A DNA stretch of 64,000 nt from JAPLDB01 sp038230515 (GCA_038230515.1 JBBRND010000018.1:27352-91351), one strand, 5' to 3'. Counted from the stretch's first letter, positions 24,586 to 33,472 are shown. Numbers and translations are program-made. The notes: generated by a model from the letters alone, not told the origin.

Positions 24586-26094
24586 TTATTCCTGCGGACT
24601 ATTCAGTTTAACGAATTGAACATTCTTAAATGATAAAATTTCTAAAGGCAATTTACCATTATCGTTGATAATAATTCTGAAACCTTTTTTGTAGATGTTT
24701 TCAATAGTTGCGCTGTCTGGCAATAAACCATAAGCAACCTCATTTGTATAAAACATTGCCTCAATCGGTTTTGAATAGTTGAACAGAACAGTATTTTCGG
24801 TTGACTGCTCTTTGTTCAGTTTCTTTAAATCTAAAACCCATTGCGGATTGCGTTCTCTCTTCTCAAATGGTTTTATTCTTTCAATAGAATATCTTATTGG
24901 CAAAGCGATGAGTAAAAATAAAATAACATTGAATATCAATTTGCGGTTGAATTTTTCTCTATATTTCAAAAGTTCGAACCAAAAAGCGGAAGACAAAATA
25001 AATATCGGAGGCGCAATAAGTAAAATGTAAGTATGTCTCTTCGTTTCGGCAAAAGAAAAAACTATTAGAGCAAAAATAATCCAAGTGCCAATAACACTAA
25101 GCCAAACGGACTTGTTTCCTTTAATAAGAAAATAAGTCATCCAGATTAAAGGAATATAAATCAGCTCTCCGAAAATTATTCTGATATAGTTTATGTAATA
25201 CCAACACGGTCCATCATGTTCTTGAATTACATTACCCAAGGGTGTGAAAAAAGAACGTAGCATTTCTTTTGCTTCCAATGGGAACTTATTGCAAGCATAA
25301 ATAAACCATGGTGCAGAGATCAATATAGAAACACCTAAAAGGCAAATTAATCTGAAAATTATTTCGCGTAGTTTATATTTTTTCAATGCAACTACCAGCA
25401 TTAACCAAACGGGCAAAACGATTAGTGCGGGTAATAACTTGCAAAGAACAGAAATACCTAAGCAAATACCCGATAAAAATAAAAACAATAGCGACCTCTT
25501 CTCTTTAAGAATTGAAAGAATAGCCAACCAAATAGATAATTCTGTAAAAAAAATAAAAAACGTTTCAACATGATCGGAAGAAATCCTCCCAGCAGCTAAC
25601 TCGATTAACGTGCCATGTATCGAATAAAGAAATGCTGCAAGCCAACCGACTTTATTATTTAATAGCAATTTCGCAATATTGAAAGTAATAAGAATACCAA
25701 CGGTCGAAATAATTATTGAAGGGATACGAATAGCTATTTCATTATTGCCGAATAAATAAATGCTGATGGATATTATCCATAATGGGAAAGGTGGCTTCGC
25801 AAGCCAAACATGATTGTTCGTCCAATCACTGAAGTTGTACGGAAGAATCGGATTATCGTAAAGCGTTGGAATGAGCGGATGCTTGAGAAGATTTTTTGCA
25901 ACAAGGGCATGGTATCTTTCATCCCATGTGTTTAAAAAAAAATCCATTGAAGTAAAAATGCGGAGGGCAAGCCCGCAGATCATTAAAAGGAGAACGGCTA
26001 TTTTGAAATTATCCTTTGAATAATATTTCCAGGAGAAGTAATAACCGATTAAACAAAAAGTAACTGTGATACTTCCGAAAATCTGGTTATTCAT
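24586..26094 (-). CDS. Glycosyltransferase family 39-like membrane protein (PMT/ArnT type)
   Basis: 502 residues with about eleven hydrophobic spans. The first large loop contains WDERYHALVAKNLLKHP, the Asp-Glu motif typical of the PMT_2/ArnT superfamily, and LAKPPFPLW is the usual KPP segment. These enzymes move a sugar from a polyprenyl-phosphate donor to a protein or lipid acceptor on the outer face of the inner membrane; donor and acceptor here are unknown. First of the four-gene run GT39, GH16, polytopic protein, GH16, and 39 bp after the small membrane protein gene. Confidence 0.87.
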   Translation of the reverse strand: MNNQIFGSITVTFCLIGYYFSWKYYSKDNFKIAVLLLMICGLALRIFTSMDFFLNTWDERYHALVAKNLLKHPLIPTLYDNPILPYNFSDWTNNHVWLAKPPFPLWIISISIYLFGNNEIAIRIPSIIISTVGILITFNIAKLLLNNKVGWLAAFLYSIHGTLIELAAGRISSDHVETFFIFFTELSIWLAILSILKEKRSLLFLFLSGICLGISVLCKLLPALIVLPVWLMLVVALKKYKLREIIFRLICLLGVSILISAPWFIYACNKFPLEAKEMLRSFFTPLGNVIQEHDGPCWYYINYIRIIFGELIYIPLIWMTYFLIKGNKSVWLSVIGTWIIFALIVFSFAETKRHTYILLIAPPIFILSSAFWFELLKYREKFNRKLIFNVILFLLIALPIRYSIERIKPFEKRERNPQWVLDLKKLNKEQSTENTVLFNYSKPIEAMFYTNEVAYGLLPDSATIENIYKKGFRIIINDNGKLPLEILSFKNVQFVKLNSPQE

Positions 26095-26133
26095 TCATGA
26101 GTGAAATTTAAACTCATTTAAGAAATATCTCAT

Positions 26134-26343
26134 TCAATGATACCTCCCCGTTTCCTGTTGCTTGCGGCTGTAGTCGTTCATTTTGATGCGCTGTTTTCTG
26201 CGCACCATAAACATGGTAGTAGCAATAGCAGTACCGACAAGGAGGAACCACCAAGATTCTTCACCGGTAAAAAACTGGAAAGCGGCTGCACAAAAAGTTC
26301 CGATGGCTACGCAAAGCCAGGCAATTTCAAGAATCCGGAGCAT
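26134..26343 (-). CDS. Small two-helix membrane protein
   Basis: 69 residues with two hydrophobic helices (IAWLCVAIGTFCAAAFQFF and WWFLLVGTAIATTMFMV) and a basic C-terminal tail (RRKQRIKMNDYSRKQQ). Its start overlaps the end of lptC by 17 bp, so it is translated in the lptC unit. Family not recognised; a similar small protein follows lptC in other Bacteroidota as far as I recall, but this is not certain. Confidence 0.7.
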   Translation of the reverse strand: MLRILEIAWLCVAIGTFCAAAFQFFTGEESWWFLLVGTAIATTMFMVRRKQRIKMNDYSRKQQETGRYH

Positions 26344-26893
26344 GATCGTTTGGGTTTATTGGTATGGTTCCTTTTATGTTAAAGATTTTATACTTGCTGA
26401 AATCCTGGTTGGCTTCAAAGCCCGTACCCATAATTATTTCATCCTTCTTGGTAATTTTTACAAACTCATCGCTTTTCAACTTCTCTGTGCGCTCATCCCA
26501 GATGAGGTGCTCAGTGTTTAGTGTTTCTCCTTTTTCATTTACTACTACAACATTTTTTCGCACTTCCATTTTCTGATCTCGTTCGTAGCGGATGCCATAG
26601 TCAGCAGTAAGTTTGCTTTTCACGTTCAAGCTATCGTCAAAGAAATCTGCTTTCAATCCCTGCGGCATTTCGATGTACGGATTTTCAGCTTGGTAATGAT
26701 TCAATTGCCTGGCGAATATTTCCACTTGCACTTTTCCGGAGTCGCTGTACAGCATCCTGATGTTCGTTGCTGTTTCAACGGGAGATACTTTGTGATCGCT
26801 TAACAGTTTTACTTTTTCAATATCATTTTCGCACGAAGCAAAAATGAGAGTCAATGAAAAAATAAAAACGATTGCAAATTTTTTCCGAAACAC
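26327..26893 (-). CDS. lptC: LPS export ABC transporter periplasmic protein LptC (lipoprotein form)
   Basis: 188 residues. Lipobox IFASC with Cys21, then an LptC/OstA-like beta-jelly-roll region (MLYSDSGKVQVEIFARQLNHY, YERDQKMEVRKNVVVVNEKGETL, TEHLIWDERTEKLKSDEFVKI). LptC bridges LptFG at the inner membrane to the periplasmic LptA bridge in lipopolysaccharide transport. The Bacteroidota form is often a lipoprotein rather than having a transmembrane anchor. It lies 113 bp after the OMP gene and overlaps the small membrane protein gene. Confidence 0.88.
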   Translation of the reverse strand: MFRKKFAIVFIFSLTLIFASCENDIEKVKLLSDHKVSPVETATNIRMLYSDSGKVQVEIFARQLNHYQAENPYIEMPQGLKADFFDDSLNVKSKLTADYGIRYERDQKMEVRKNVVVVNEKGETLNTEHLIWDERTEKLKSDEFVKITKKDEIIMGTGFEANQDFSKYKIFNIKGTIPINPNDHAPDS

Positions 26894-26930
26894 TTGAGCA
26901 AAGATACACGATTCATTGAATCAGAAAAAA

Positions 26931-26988
26931 GTTGATTGGTTTATTAAGTTGATTAATTGATTGGGGCTTTACCAATAAACAAATCAAC
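26931..26988. repeat. Inverted repeat between lptC and the OMP gene
   Basis: GTTGATTGGTTTATT (26931-26945) is complementary to AATAAACAAATCAAC (26974-26988) with one mismatch, separated by 28 bp that repeat TTGATTAATTGATTGG. It resembles the intergenic tract at 3716-3746 in wording. Confidence 0.6.
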
Positions 26989-27006
26989 CGATCAACTGAG
27001 TTAATC

Positions 27007-28521
27007 TTAATCGAATTTGGGTTTGATAAACCACCGGTCATTCAGCGTAAAGCCGAGTGAGCATTTTATGTAATTCAGTTCAACTAAATTATTGGCAGTC
27101 GTTCCCCGCCTGCCGGCTTCGAGTGCAAGTTGAATCGTAGTGGCCACCCTCTTCATCGGGAAGCCGAAACCAACGCTTACACCATAATCAGCCAACTGCG
27201 AATTGCGAAGTTGCAGATATGTTTGTTCGTAATGCGCACCGATGCGATATTGAATTAAACTGAAATAAGATTTTATGCTTCTGTCGTTCGGAGTCCATTG
27301 CAAACCTGCTGCGGAACGCCAACTGTTTGACAGCGCATCTTTCTCACCGAACAATGAATAGTCCTGCCAGTTTTGAATTGAGAAATCGGTGCCGATAATC
27401 CATCGTGTGCCCTCTTTAACGGTAGCCCCAAATCCCAGAGAGAGAGGAAGAAAAAGTCTTCCGCTTTTGTCTTCAATGCTGTAAACCGTATCGCGGATGT
27501 AGTCTATTCCGTTGTAGAGGTAATAGCTCTGGGCGAGTTTTGTGTGTTTTCCTTTTAATGAAATAGATGGAGAACCCGTTAACCCGATTGAAAGCGACCA
27601 ATCACTTTTTTGTTTACGGATTACTACATGTTCGCGAGTAGAATCTGCCTTTGAAATTTGTTGATTGAGTTCAGAAATATTTTTCTCAAACGATTCGCGC
27701 TGACTTGCAAGAACGATAGTATCGCCAGTGTTTGCGTGGTTTACTGCATAAAGAAGTTTTTTCAAAACCTCCATAGAATCCTCCAACGTTTCGAGGCGCT
27801 TATCAAACAACATCAAGCTATCACTTTTTGCAATGGATAAACTGTCGAATGTTTTCAGCAACCCGGCATTAAAGTAAAAATCGTTGATAACCGTTTCATC
27901 CGTCACTTTAGCGTTGTAGTAATTGTTTGACGGATAATAGATTTTACGCAATTGATCAATGGTGCCAAAAAGAAATGAAACATTTACTCCGGCAGAAAAG
28001 CCCTTTCCAAGTGCTAGGCCAGTACCTACATAAAACTGATTCAATCCACCCGATCCTTCATAGAGATGGTATTCATCATCACCGACAATATTTGTTTGAT
28101 GATCGGCAATGCCATATCCTACATTACTATAGGGCAACAATCCGAAACTTACTCCCCACTTTTTTGCTCTCAGTGGAAAAGCCATTGCTAGGTAACCGAA
28201 CTGCGCGTTGTATTGATAGCCCTCGCTTGAAGAATTTTTAAGTTGATACATGCTGCTGTTACCAGCAGCTTCAAAAGTGGTAAGTGTAAGAGCGCTGTAG
28301 CTTGCGGGATTTGAGAAGTTGATTGAGTATGGTTGCGAGAGTGCGAAAGACAAGCCACCCATACCAAGGTTTTTTGAGAAACCTCCGAATTGAAGATCGC
28401 CAACACCATATCGCGAATAAGGAGAACTCGTTAAATCCTGTGCGCGGACTGTGAAAGAGAAGAGAAAAAGAAAAAGAAAAACGAAATTATTTTTTCGGGA
28501 GATTGTGTTGTAAAATATCAT
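27007..28521 (-). CDS. FadL-like outer membrane protein
   Basis: 504 residues. A signal peptide with hydrophobic core FVFLFLFLFSFTVRAQ is followed by SPYSRYGVGDLQFGG and MGGLSFALSQPYSINFSNPASYSAL, the N-terminal hatch-like motif of Bacteroidota FadL/OMPP1-type proteins, and many alternating strands. A charged helical stretch of about 60 residues (KLLYAVNHANTGDT to SKADSTREHV) is inserted mid-protein. It may carry hydrophobic compounds across the outer membrane; substrate unknown. The start overlaps the 3' end of coaX by 35 bp and lptC follows. Confidence 0.8.
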   Translation of the reverse strand: MIFYNTISRKNNFVFLFLFLFSFTVRAQDLTSSPYSRYGVGDLQFGGFSKNLGMGGLSFALSQPYSINFSNPASYSALTLTTFEAAGNSSMYQLKNSSSEGYQYNAQFGYLAMAFPLRAKKWGVSFGLLPYSNVGYGIADHQTNIVGDDEYHLYEGSGGLNQFYVGTGLALGKGFSAGVNVSFLFGTIDQLRKIYYPSNNYYNAKVTDETVINDFYFNAGLLKTFDSLSIAKSDSLMLFDKRLETLEDSMEVLKKLLYAVNHANTGDTIVLASQRESFEKNISELNQQISKADSTREHVVIRKQKSDWSLSIGLTGSPSISLKGKHTKLAQSYYLYNGIDYIRDTVYSIEDKSGRLFLPLSLGFGATVKEGTRWIIGTDFSIQNWQDYSLFGEKDALSNSWRSAAGLQWTPNDRSIKSYFSLIQYRIGAHYEQTYLQLRNSQLADYGVSVGFGFPMKRVATTIQLALEAGRRGTTANNLVELNYIKCSLGFTLNDRWFIKPKFD

Positions 28522-29215
28522 TGAGTCCTTTAGCAGTCAATTTAGGTGCGGCAAAGATGGGGAAATTAAAAAGATGCGCAAAACAATCAGCATCACCACC
28601 TGTAATGATCACTTTCAGTTCACCGAAGTTTTTATGAAATAATAAAACATATCCGATCATTTCGCTAAGGATTCCCTGCTGTACTCCGGAACGTATGGAT
28701 TCTTTTGTGCTTGCACCCAAATATTTTCCATCATCAACTGGCTTTACTAATGGAAGTTTATCAGTAAAACGATGAAGCGATTCATATCTCATCATCATTC
28801 CCGGACTGATGGCCCCCCCTAGGTATTCGTTTTCAGCATTCACGAAATCATATTTGATACATGTGCCGGCATCAATTACAAGGCAGTTACTTCCGGGATA
28901 AGTTTTTGAAGCAGCAACAGCATTTGCAATTCTGTCGTTGCCGAGTGTTTCTTTTGTTTTATAAAGGTTCTTTAGCGGGAGGAGAGTTTTGTGGCTCAAC
29001 TCAATAAACGTTGAATGTTTTTTCAGAAACGATTTCAATGCCTCATCTCCTTTTATTACAGAGGAAAGAATGGATGCTGCAGGTTTGTGTGTAGAGAAAA
29101 TTTTTTTGAGAGGAGTAACTGTAAGTTTTGGAAATGAATAATCTTTAACAAGTTTGTTTCCTTCAAAAACAAAAACTTTCGCTCGCGTATTCCCGATGTC
29201 AATAACGAGGTTCAT
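28487..29215 (-). CDS. coaX: Type III pantothenate kinase
   Basis: 242 residues, normal length. ASKHA-fold motifs: DIGNT (residues 6-10), LGNDRIANAVAA and DAGTCIKYDFV, with GGAISPGMMMRYESLH and ITGGDAD. It phosphorylates pantothenate as the first step of coenzyme A synthesis in the cytoplasm, using ATP and a monovalent cation, and the type III form is not inhibited by CoA. First gene of the minus-strand run into the FadL-like OMP and lptC. Confidence 0.96.
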   Translation of the reverse strand: MNLVIDIGNTRAKVFVFEGNKLVKDYSFPKLTVTPLKKIFSTHKPAASILSSVIKGDEALKSFLKKHSTFIELSHKTLLPLKNLYKTKETLGNDRIANAVAASKTYPGSNCLVIDAGTCIKYDFVNAENEYLGGAISPGMMMRYESLHRFTDKLPLVKPVDDGKYLGASTKESIRSGVQQGILSEMIGYVLLFHKNFGELKVIITGGDADCFAHLFNFPIFAAPKLTAKGLNDILQHNLPKK

Positions 29216-29284
29216 CTTTTCTTAAATAAAATTTGCAGTAAAAGTAATGGAATCATTTTTTGTTTCGCAGGCGGAAAATATTTC

Positions 29285-29292
29285 TACTTTTG
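29285..29292 (+). promoter_or_regulatory. -7 promoter box (TACTTTTG) of tRNA-Phe
   Basis: TAnnTTTG match ending 16 bases before the 5' end of the tRNA; a TTTG at 29259-29262 lies 22 bases upstream. Confidence 0.5.
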
Positions 29293-29308
29293 CCGACCTA
29301 ATTTTTTG

Positions 29309-29381
29309 GGTGACATAGCTCAGTCGGTAGAGCAAAGGACTGAAAATCCTTGTGTCGCTGGTTCGATTCCAGCTGTCACCA
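29309..29381 (+). tRNA. tRNA-Phe (GAA)
   Basis: 73 bases. Acceptor GGTGACA pairs with TGTCACC and is followed by discriminator A; the 3' CCA is not encoded. The D-arm contains AGCTCAGTCGGTAGAGC, the anticodon stem AAGGA/TCCTT encloses CTGAAAA with anticodon GAA at 29342-29344, and the T-arm has the GGTTCGATTCC pattern. Confidence 0.97.
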
Positions 29382-29459
29382 CTAAAGATCCCTTAACCAA
29401 TTCTGGCGGGAAACCTTTAAATGTGTGTATCGTATTGATTGAATATAAGTAATTTAGCA

Positions 29460-29855
29460 ATGGATACCAAATTTGACCGCGTATTGTTGATTGACGATAA
29501 CGACATTGATAATTTCATCAATGAGCGCATGATCACTACTTCTAATTTTTCGAAACAGGTGATTGTGAAAAATTCTGCAGAAAGTGCATTGGATCACTTA
29601 CGCAGGAATTCGGATTCGACAGAAACTCTTCCACAGGTTATTTTTCTTGATTTAAACATGCCCGTGATGGATGGTTTTGGTTTTCTTGAGGAATATGAAA
29701 AGATGAACGACACTATCAAACAGTTTTGTAAAATCATTGTGCTTTCTTCCTCAATTTCCGCTGAAGACATTAACCGTGCCTCAACCAATCAGTATGTGGT
29801 GAAGTACCTGAATAAGCCGCTGGGTGAAAAGTATCTTCAGGCGGTGAACTTCTAG
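29460..29855 (+). CDS. Single-domain response regulator
   Basis: 131 residues from ATG 29460; the longer reading from a TTG at 29439 is less likely. A CheY-like receiver only: Asp12-Asp13 (LLIDDND), phosphoacceptor Asp64 (IFLDLNMPVMDG) and Lys119 (LNKPL). It has no output domain, so it would act in a phosphorelay or by protein binding. No histidine kinase is nearby. Close relative of 36188 and 36678. Ends at a terminator at 29894-29921. Confidence 0.9.
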   Translation: MDTKFDRVLLIDDNDIDNFINERMITTSNFSKQVIVKNSAESALDHLRRNSDSTETLPQVIFLDLNMPVMDGFGFLEEYEKMNDTIKQFCKIIVLSSSISAEDINRASTNQYVVKYLNKPLGEKYLQAVNF

Positions 29856-29893
29856 GGGTACGAATAACGAAAAGATAAAAATTTACGAGTATA

Positions 29894-29921
29894 AAAGAGT
29901 AGTGGGAGTTACTCTTTTTTT
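29894..29921 (+). terminator. Terminator of the response regulator gene
   Basis: AAAGAGTA pairs with TACTCTTT around an 8-base loop and runs into TTTT; 38 bases past the stop codon. Confidence 0.8.
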
Positions 29922-29932
29922 GTGATTATTAT

Positions 29933-31564
29933 TTATGAAAGATACTTCCCGACAATTGGTAATCTTCTTCCCTGTCCGAATGCTTTCGGAGAAACGCGAA
30001 GGATAGGAGGCGCTTGGTAACGCTTATATTCATTCGTATTCACGAGTTTCAAAATCCGCTTTACGAGAGCTGAATCATTTCCCATGTCAATTAATTCATG
30101 GGGACTTTTACGCTGCTCGATGTATTGATAAAGTATTGGGTCGAGCGTATGATACTCAGGCAAAGAATCAGAATCTTTTTGATCAAGTCTTAATTCTGCA
30201 GAAGGGGCTTTGGTAATAATCGCATTCGGGATTATTTCTTTTTCAGCGTTGATGTGGTTTGCCAATTCATAAACTTCCGTTTTGTAAACATCACCAATTA
30301 CGCAAAGTCCTCCGCACATATCTCCGTACAGTGTTCCGTAGCCAACTGCGATCTCGCTTTTGTTTGATGTGTTCAGTAAAATGTGTCCGAACTTATTTGA
30401 GAGTGCCATCAGGATCATTCCGCGAATGCGTGCTTGGATATTTTCTTCGGCAATGTTTTGAGGCAGGTCTTTAAACTGTCTTCTCAACGTATGAATATAT
30501 TCTTCAAAAATAGGTTCAATCGGAATCAGTTCATGATGCACACCAAGGTTTTTGCAAAGTGCCAGTGAATCCGTTACCGATTCCAAAGAAGAAAACTGAG
30601 AAGGCATTAAAACAGGAAGAACATTTTCTTTTCCCAAGGCTTTAACTGCGAGGCACAACACAGCTGCCGAATCAATCCCTCCTGATAAACCAAGAATTGA
30701 TTTTGGGAAATTTTGCTTTTGAAAATAATCTTTGATGCCAAGAACTAATGCTGAGTGTATTCTATCAATCTTTGAATTTGATTTTTCGACTTCCAACTCC
30801 TGACTGCTTCCTTCCGACTCAATGATTAGAAAATCTTCTTGGAAATATTTCATCTCATTCACCACCTCTCCCTTTTCATTCATCACCAGCGAACCTCCGT
30901 CAAAAATAATTTCTGTTTGTGCGCCTACATGATTTATATAAACCAGGGGAAGATTGTATTGAATTGCATTCCGATTCAAAATACTTTTTCTTTTTTCCTG
31001 CTGATCATAATCAAAAGGTGAAGCCGCAATGTTGATCATCAGTTCCGGTTTCTCTTTGATAAGTTCATCCATAGGAGAAGCAACGTACATCGGATCGTCT
31101 TCCACATTCCAGAGGTCTTCGCAAATGGTGAGTGCGATTTTTTTTCCGTTTACCTTGATGCAGTGGAAATTCCGGTTGGGTTCGAAGTAGCGGTACTCAT
31201 CAAAGATGTCGTAATTGGGAAGAAGTGCTTTGTGAATTACATCAACGATCTTACCATCAGTACAAATGTATGCTGAGTTGAAAAGATTTTTTCCTTCAAT
31301 TTTTGGATTCACGGTTGGGCAGCCGATGATTGCAGTAATGCCAATGCAGCCGGAAGCAATTTCTTCAGAAGATTTTTTACAGCGATCAATAAAATCCCTG
31401 AACTCTAAAAAATCGCGTGGAGGATAGCCGCTTATGCACAACTCAGGAAAAACAATCAGCTCTGCATTCTCATTCTTTGCCCGTTCAATTGCTCCTTTGA
31501 TTTTGAAAACATTTTTTTCAAAATCACCGATTACCACGTTTAGTTGAGCAAGTACAATTTTCAC
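29933..31564 (-). CDS. nadE: Glutamine-dependent NAD+ synthetase
   Basis: 543 residues. The N-terminal carbon-nitrogen hydrolase domain (1-250) has the Glu41/Lys112/Cys148 triad (FPELCISG, HKALLPNY, LTICEDLW) that releases ammonia from glutamine. The C-terminal synthetase domain has the ATP-pyrophosphatase P-loop SGGIDS (294-299) and amidates nicotinate adenine dinucleotide to NAD+. The linker (about residues 250-262) is encoded by a degenerate 7-bp repeat. It stands alone on the minus strand, with ACGAAT-rich sequence upstream. Confidence 0.96.
   Translation of the reverse strand: MKIVLAQLNVVIGDFEKNVFKIKGAIERAKNENAELIVFPELCISGYPPRDFLEFRDFIDRCKKSSEEIASGCIGITAIIGCPTVNPKIEGKNLFNSAYICTDGKIVDVIHKALLPNYDIFDEYRYFEPNRNFHCIKVNGKKIALTICEDLWNVEDDPMYVASPMDELIKEKPELMINIAASPFDYDQQEKRKSILNRNAIQYNLPLVYINHVGAQTEIIFDGGSLVMNEKGEVVNEMKYFQEDFLIIESEGSSQELEVEKSNSKIDRIHSALVLGIKDYFQKQNFPKSILGLSGGIDSAAVLCLAVKALGKENVLPVLMPSQFSSLESVTDSLALCKNLGVHHELIPIEPIFEEYIHTLRRQFKDLPQNIAEENIQARIRGMILMALSNKFGHILLNTSNKSEIAVGYGTLYGDMCGGLCVIGDVYKTEVYELANHINAEKEIIPNAIITKAPSAELRLDQKDSDSLPEYHTLDPILYQYIEQRKSPHELIDMGNDSALVKRILKLVNTNEYKRYQAPPILRVSPKAFGQGRRLPIVGKYLS
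30787..30820 (-). repeat. Degenerate heptanucleotide repeat in the nadE interdomain linker
   Basis: On the plus strand CGACTTC, CAACTCC, TGACTGC, TTCCTTC, CGACTC; on the coding strand this is the GAAGTCG/GCAGTCA type, related to the CAGTCGG repeat at 7780. Translated as ESEGSSQELEVE. Confidence 0.55.
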
Positions 31565-31607
31565 AGGTACGAATAGGGAATGATTTCGAATTTACGAATG
31601 GCGGAAA

Positions 31608-31640
31608 CAAAAAACCCCATCCTTTTCAGAATGGGGTGCA
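31608..31640 (-). terminator. Terminator of the PorT-like gene
   Basis: On the minus strand ACCCCAT pairs with ATGGGGT around a short loop and is followed by TTTTTTGTTT, 20 bases past the stop at 31657. Confidence 0.85.
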
Positions 31641-31656
31641 AAGGTAAATTCATTTC

Positions 31657-32307
31657 TCAGAACAGAATGCCGACAGTAAGTCCCAGATAATTGCTCCTGC
31701 CTGTATTGGGACCTGCAAGAATGTCGAGAAAACCATTGTCGAATGTAATTCCTAAAAGCAGCGAAGTATTTCCACTGAGATTATATTCTGCTCCGGCAGC
31801 AATGATAAGAGATAGGTTAAAATTATTGATGTCGTCATTTACATCAACGTTACTTTCTGATTTAGTAGGAGTTGATTTATTGGTGTATTCGGTTTTTACA
31901 TCTGCCCTTGTACGTATCGCATAGCCAGGTGCAATTCCTACCTGGAAGAAATAAGTTAAGTATCCGATCTCATTTGTTTTTAATTTTAAGGTAAGCGGCA
32001 CTTCAATAAACTGTAAAGAATAGCTTTTGGAAACAATGAATGTATCTATAGCTTCCTTCGTCTTTCCGCCACGGTATGCAACTTCAATGCCTGTTGAAAA
32101 AGCATAACGATCAGCAAAGCCAAAGTCGGTGATAAGTCCATAGCCAAAACCAAACGGAGTGCCATCGTTTAATCCGCTTGGATCGGTTTTTATCCACGCA
32201 AGAGAAGGAGTTGCTTTTACTCCGAAATGAAATTTTGATCCGGTGCTTTGCGCAAAAACTGCTGCTGTAAATGTTGCCAGTGTGAGAACAAGAAGTGCCT
32301 TTTTCAT
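31657..32307 (-). CDS. Outer membrane beta-barrel protein (PorT-like family)
   Basis: 216 residues. Signal peptide MKKALLVLTLATFTAAVFAQ, then about eight beta-strands ending in a C-terminal strand LGLTVGILF with the typical terminal Phe. SKFHFGVKATPSLAWIKTD and EVPLTLKLKTNEIGYLTYFFQVGIAPGY match the OMP_b-brl_2/PorT-like pattern. Members of this broad family include T9SS PorT but most have no known role, so I do not assign porT. Divergent from gldB. Confidence 0.8.
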   Translation of the reverse strand: MKKALLVLTLATFTAAVFAQSTGSKFHFGVKATPSLAWIKTDPSGLNDGTPFGFGYGLITDFGFADRYAFSTGIEVAYRGGKTKEAIDTFIVSKSYSLQFIEVPLTLKLKTNEIGYLTYFFQVGIAPGYAIRTRADVKTEYTNKSTPTKSESNVDVNDDINNFNLSLIIAAGAEYNLSGNTSLLLGITFDNGFLDILAGPNTGRSNYLGLTVGILF

Positions 32308-32354
32308 TTTTATTTTTTAGTATTTGAATTGTTGTTAAGTGAATGTTGATCTCC

Positions 32355-32383
32355 TTTGCGGTGCTTTCTTTCTTCTAACTTTG
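32355..32383 (+). promoter_or_regulatory. Promoter of gldB (TTTG-N17-TAACTTTG), decides the start
   Basis: TTTG at 32355-32358 and TAACTTTG at 32376-32383, 30 bases before the ATG at 32414. It lies inside the longer reading frame that opens at GTG 32339, so the later ATG is preferred. Confidence 0.55.
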
Positions 32384-32413
32384 CCGCCCGAGCAACATAA
32401 ATTTCCCGCTGCA

Positions 32414-33433
32414 ATGTTACGTCAATTTTCATCCTGTTTTCCGTGGAGGCATTCAATTATTCTATACATGCTGTTGTTCATAGTCTCCTGCAATCCGGAT
32501 AAAAGAAAAATTGATGTGTCCAAGGTAAATTTGAGTATCTCTGTTGTTCGTTTGGAAGATGACTTGGCAACTTCTGTTAACAACCTTGCTTTTTTGAAAA
32601 AAAAGTACGGAAGTTTTTTTGACCTCTTTACGTATCAGCTCCTCAAGATCGGAACTCCGGATACCGTGCTCTTCAAAACGCGGCTAAATGATTTTGTACA
32701 TGATGCCGACATCAGCAACATTTATGCTGACACAAAAAAAATGTATACTGATTTTTCTTTAATCAATGATCAGCTTACGGATGCATTCCGTTATTTCAAT
32801 TATTATTTTCCCCACAAAATAATTCCCAAAGTAGTCACCTACGTCTCCGGTTTCAGCTATGCTGTGGTGTGTGCCGACAGTTCAATGGGAATAGGGCTGG
32901 ATATGTATCTGGGCAGCGATTCAAAATATTATCCCTCGTTACAGCTTCCTGAATACAAAATAAAAAGAATGAGAAAAGAATACATTGCTGCGGATGCAAT
33001 GCGCGGGTGGGCACAGAGTGAATGGGAACAAAACGCTTCTGAAACTGATTTACTGAGTCAGATGATTTATCAGGGCAAGGTTCAGTATTTTCTTGATGCT
33101 ACGTTGCCCGATGCTGCCGATAGCATCAAGTTCGGATACACGAAGCAGCAGCTTGACTGGTGTACTGCAAGCGAAAAAGCAATCTGGAGCTTTCTTGTTG
33201 ATCAGAAACTGTTGTTTGCTACCGATGCAAGTATGACTGCAAAGTATGTAAACGATGGGCCTACAACAAATGGCTTTCCGAAAGAGTCCCCTGGAAACGT
33301 TGGCGCGTGGATCGGTTTTCGGATTGTGAAAGCATACATGGAAAAATATCCTGATCTTCCGCTTGACAAACTGATGAACGAGATTGATTACAAGAAAATT
33401 TTCCGCGACTCAAACTATAAACCTGCAAAGTAA
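32414..33433 (+). CDS. gldB: Gliding motility lipoprotein GldB
   Basis: 339 residues from ATG 32414. Lipobox IVSC with Cys26 after a hydrophobic stretch. VVRLEDDLATSVNNLAFLKKKYGSFF, FPHKIIPKVVTYVSGFSYAVV, GIGLDMYLGSDSKYY and GNVGAWIGFRIVKAYMEK are the conserved GldB segments. GldB is needed for gliding and for T9SS function in Flavobacterium johnsoniae, where it adjoins gldC as here. It is an envelope lipoprotein whose biochemical role is unknown. The presence of a GldB homolog is common even in non-gliding Bacteroidota. Confidence 0.92.
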   Translation: MLRQFSSCFPWRHSIILYMLLFIVSCNPDKRKIDVSKVNLSISVVRLEDDLATSVNNLAFLKKKYGSFFDLFTYQLLKIGTPDTVLFKTRLNDFVHDADISNIYADTKKMYTDFSLINDQLTDAFRYFNYYFPHKIIPKVVTYVSGFSYAVVCADSSMGIGLDMYLGSDSKYYPSLQLPEYKIKRMRKEYIAADAMRGWAQSEWEQNASETDLLSQMIYQGKVQYFLDATLPDAADSIKFGYTKQQLDWCTASEKAIWSFLVDQKLLFATDASMTAKYVNDGPTTNGFPKESPGNVGAWIGFRIVKAYMEKYPDLPLDKLMNEIDYKKIFRDSNYKPAK

Positions 33434-33472
33434 AAGCAGTTGAAATCTGAAAAATAGTATCTCTGCAATTCG

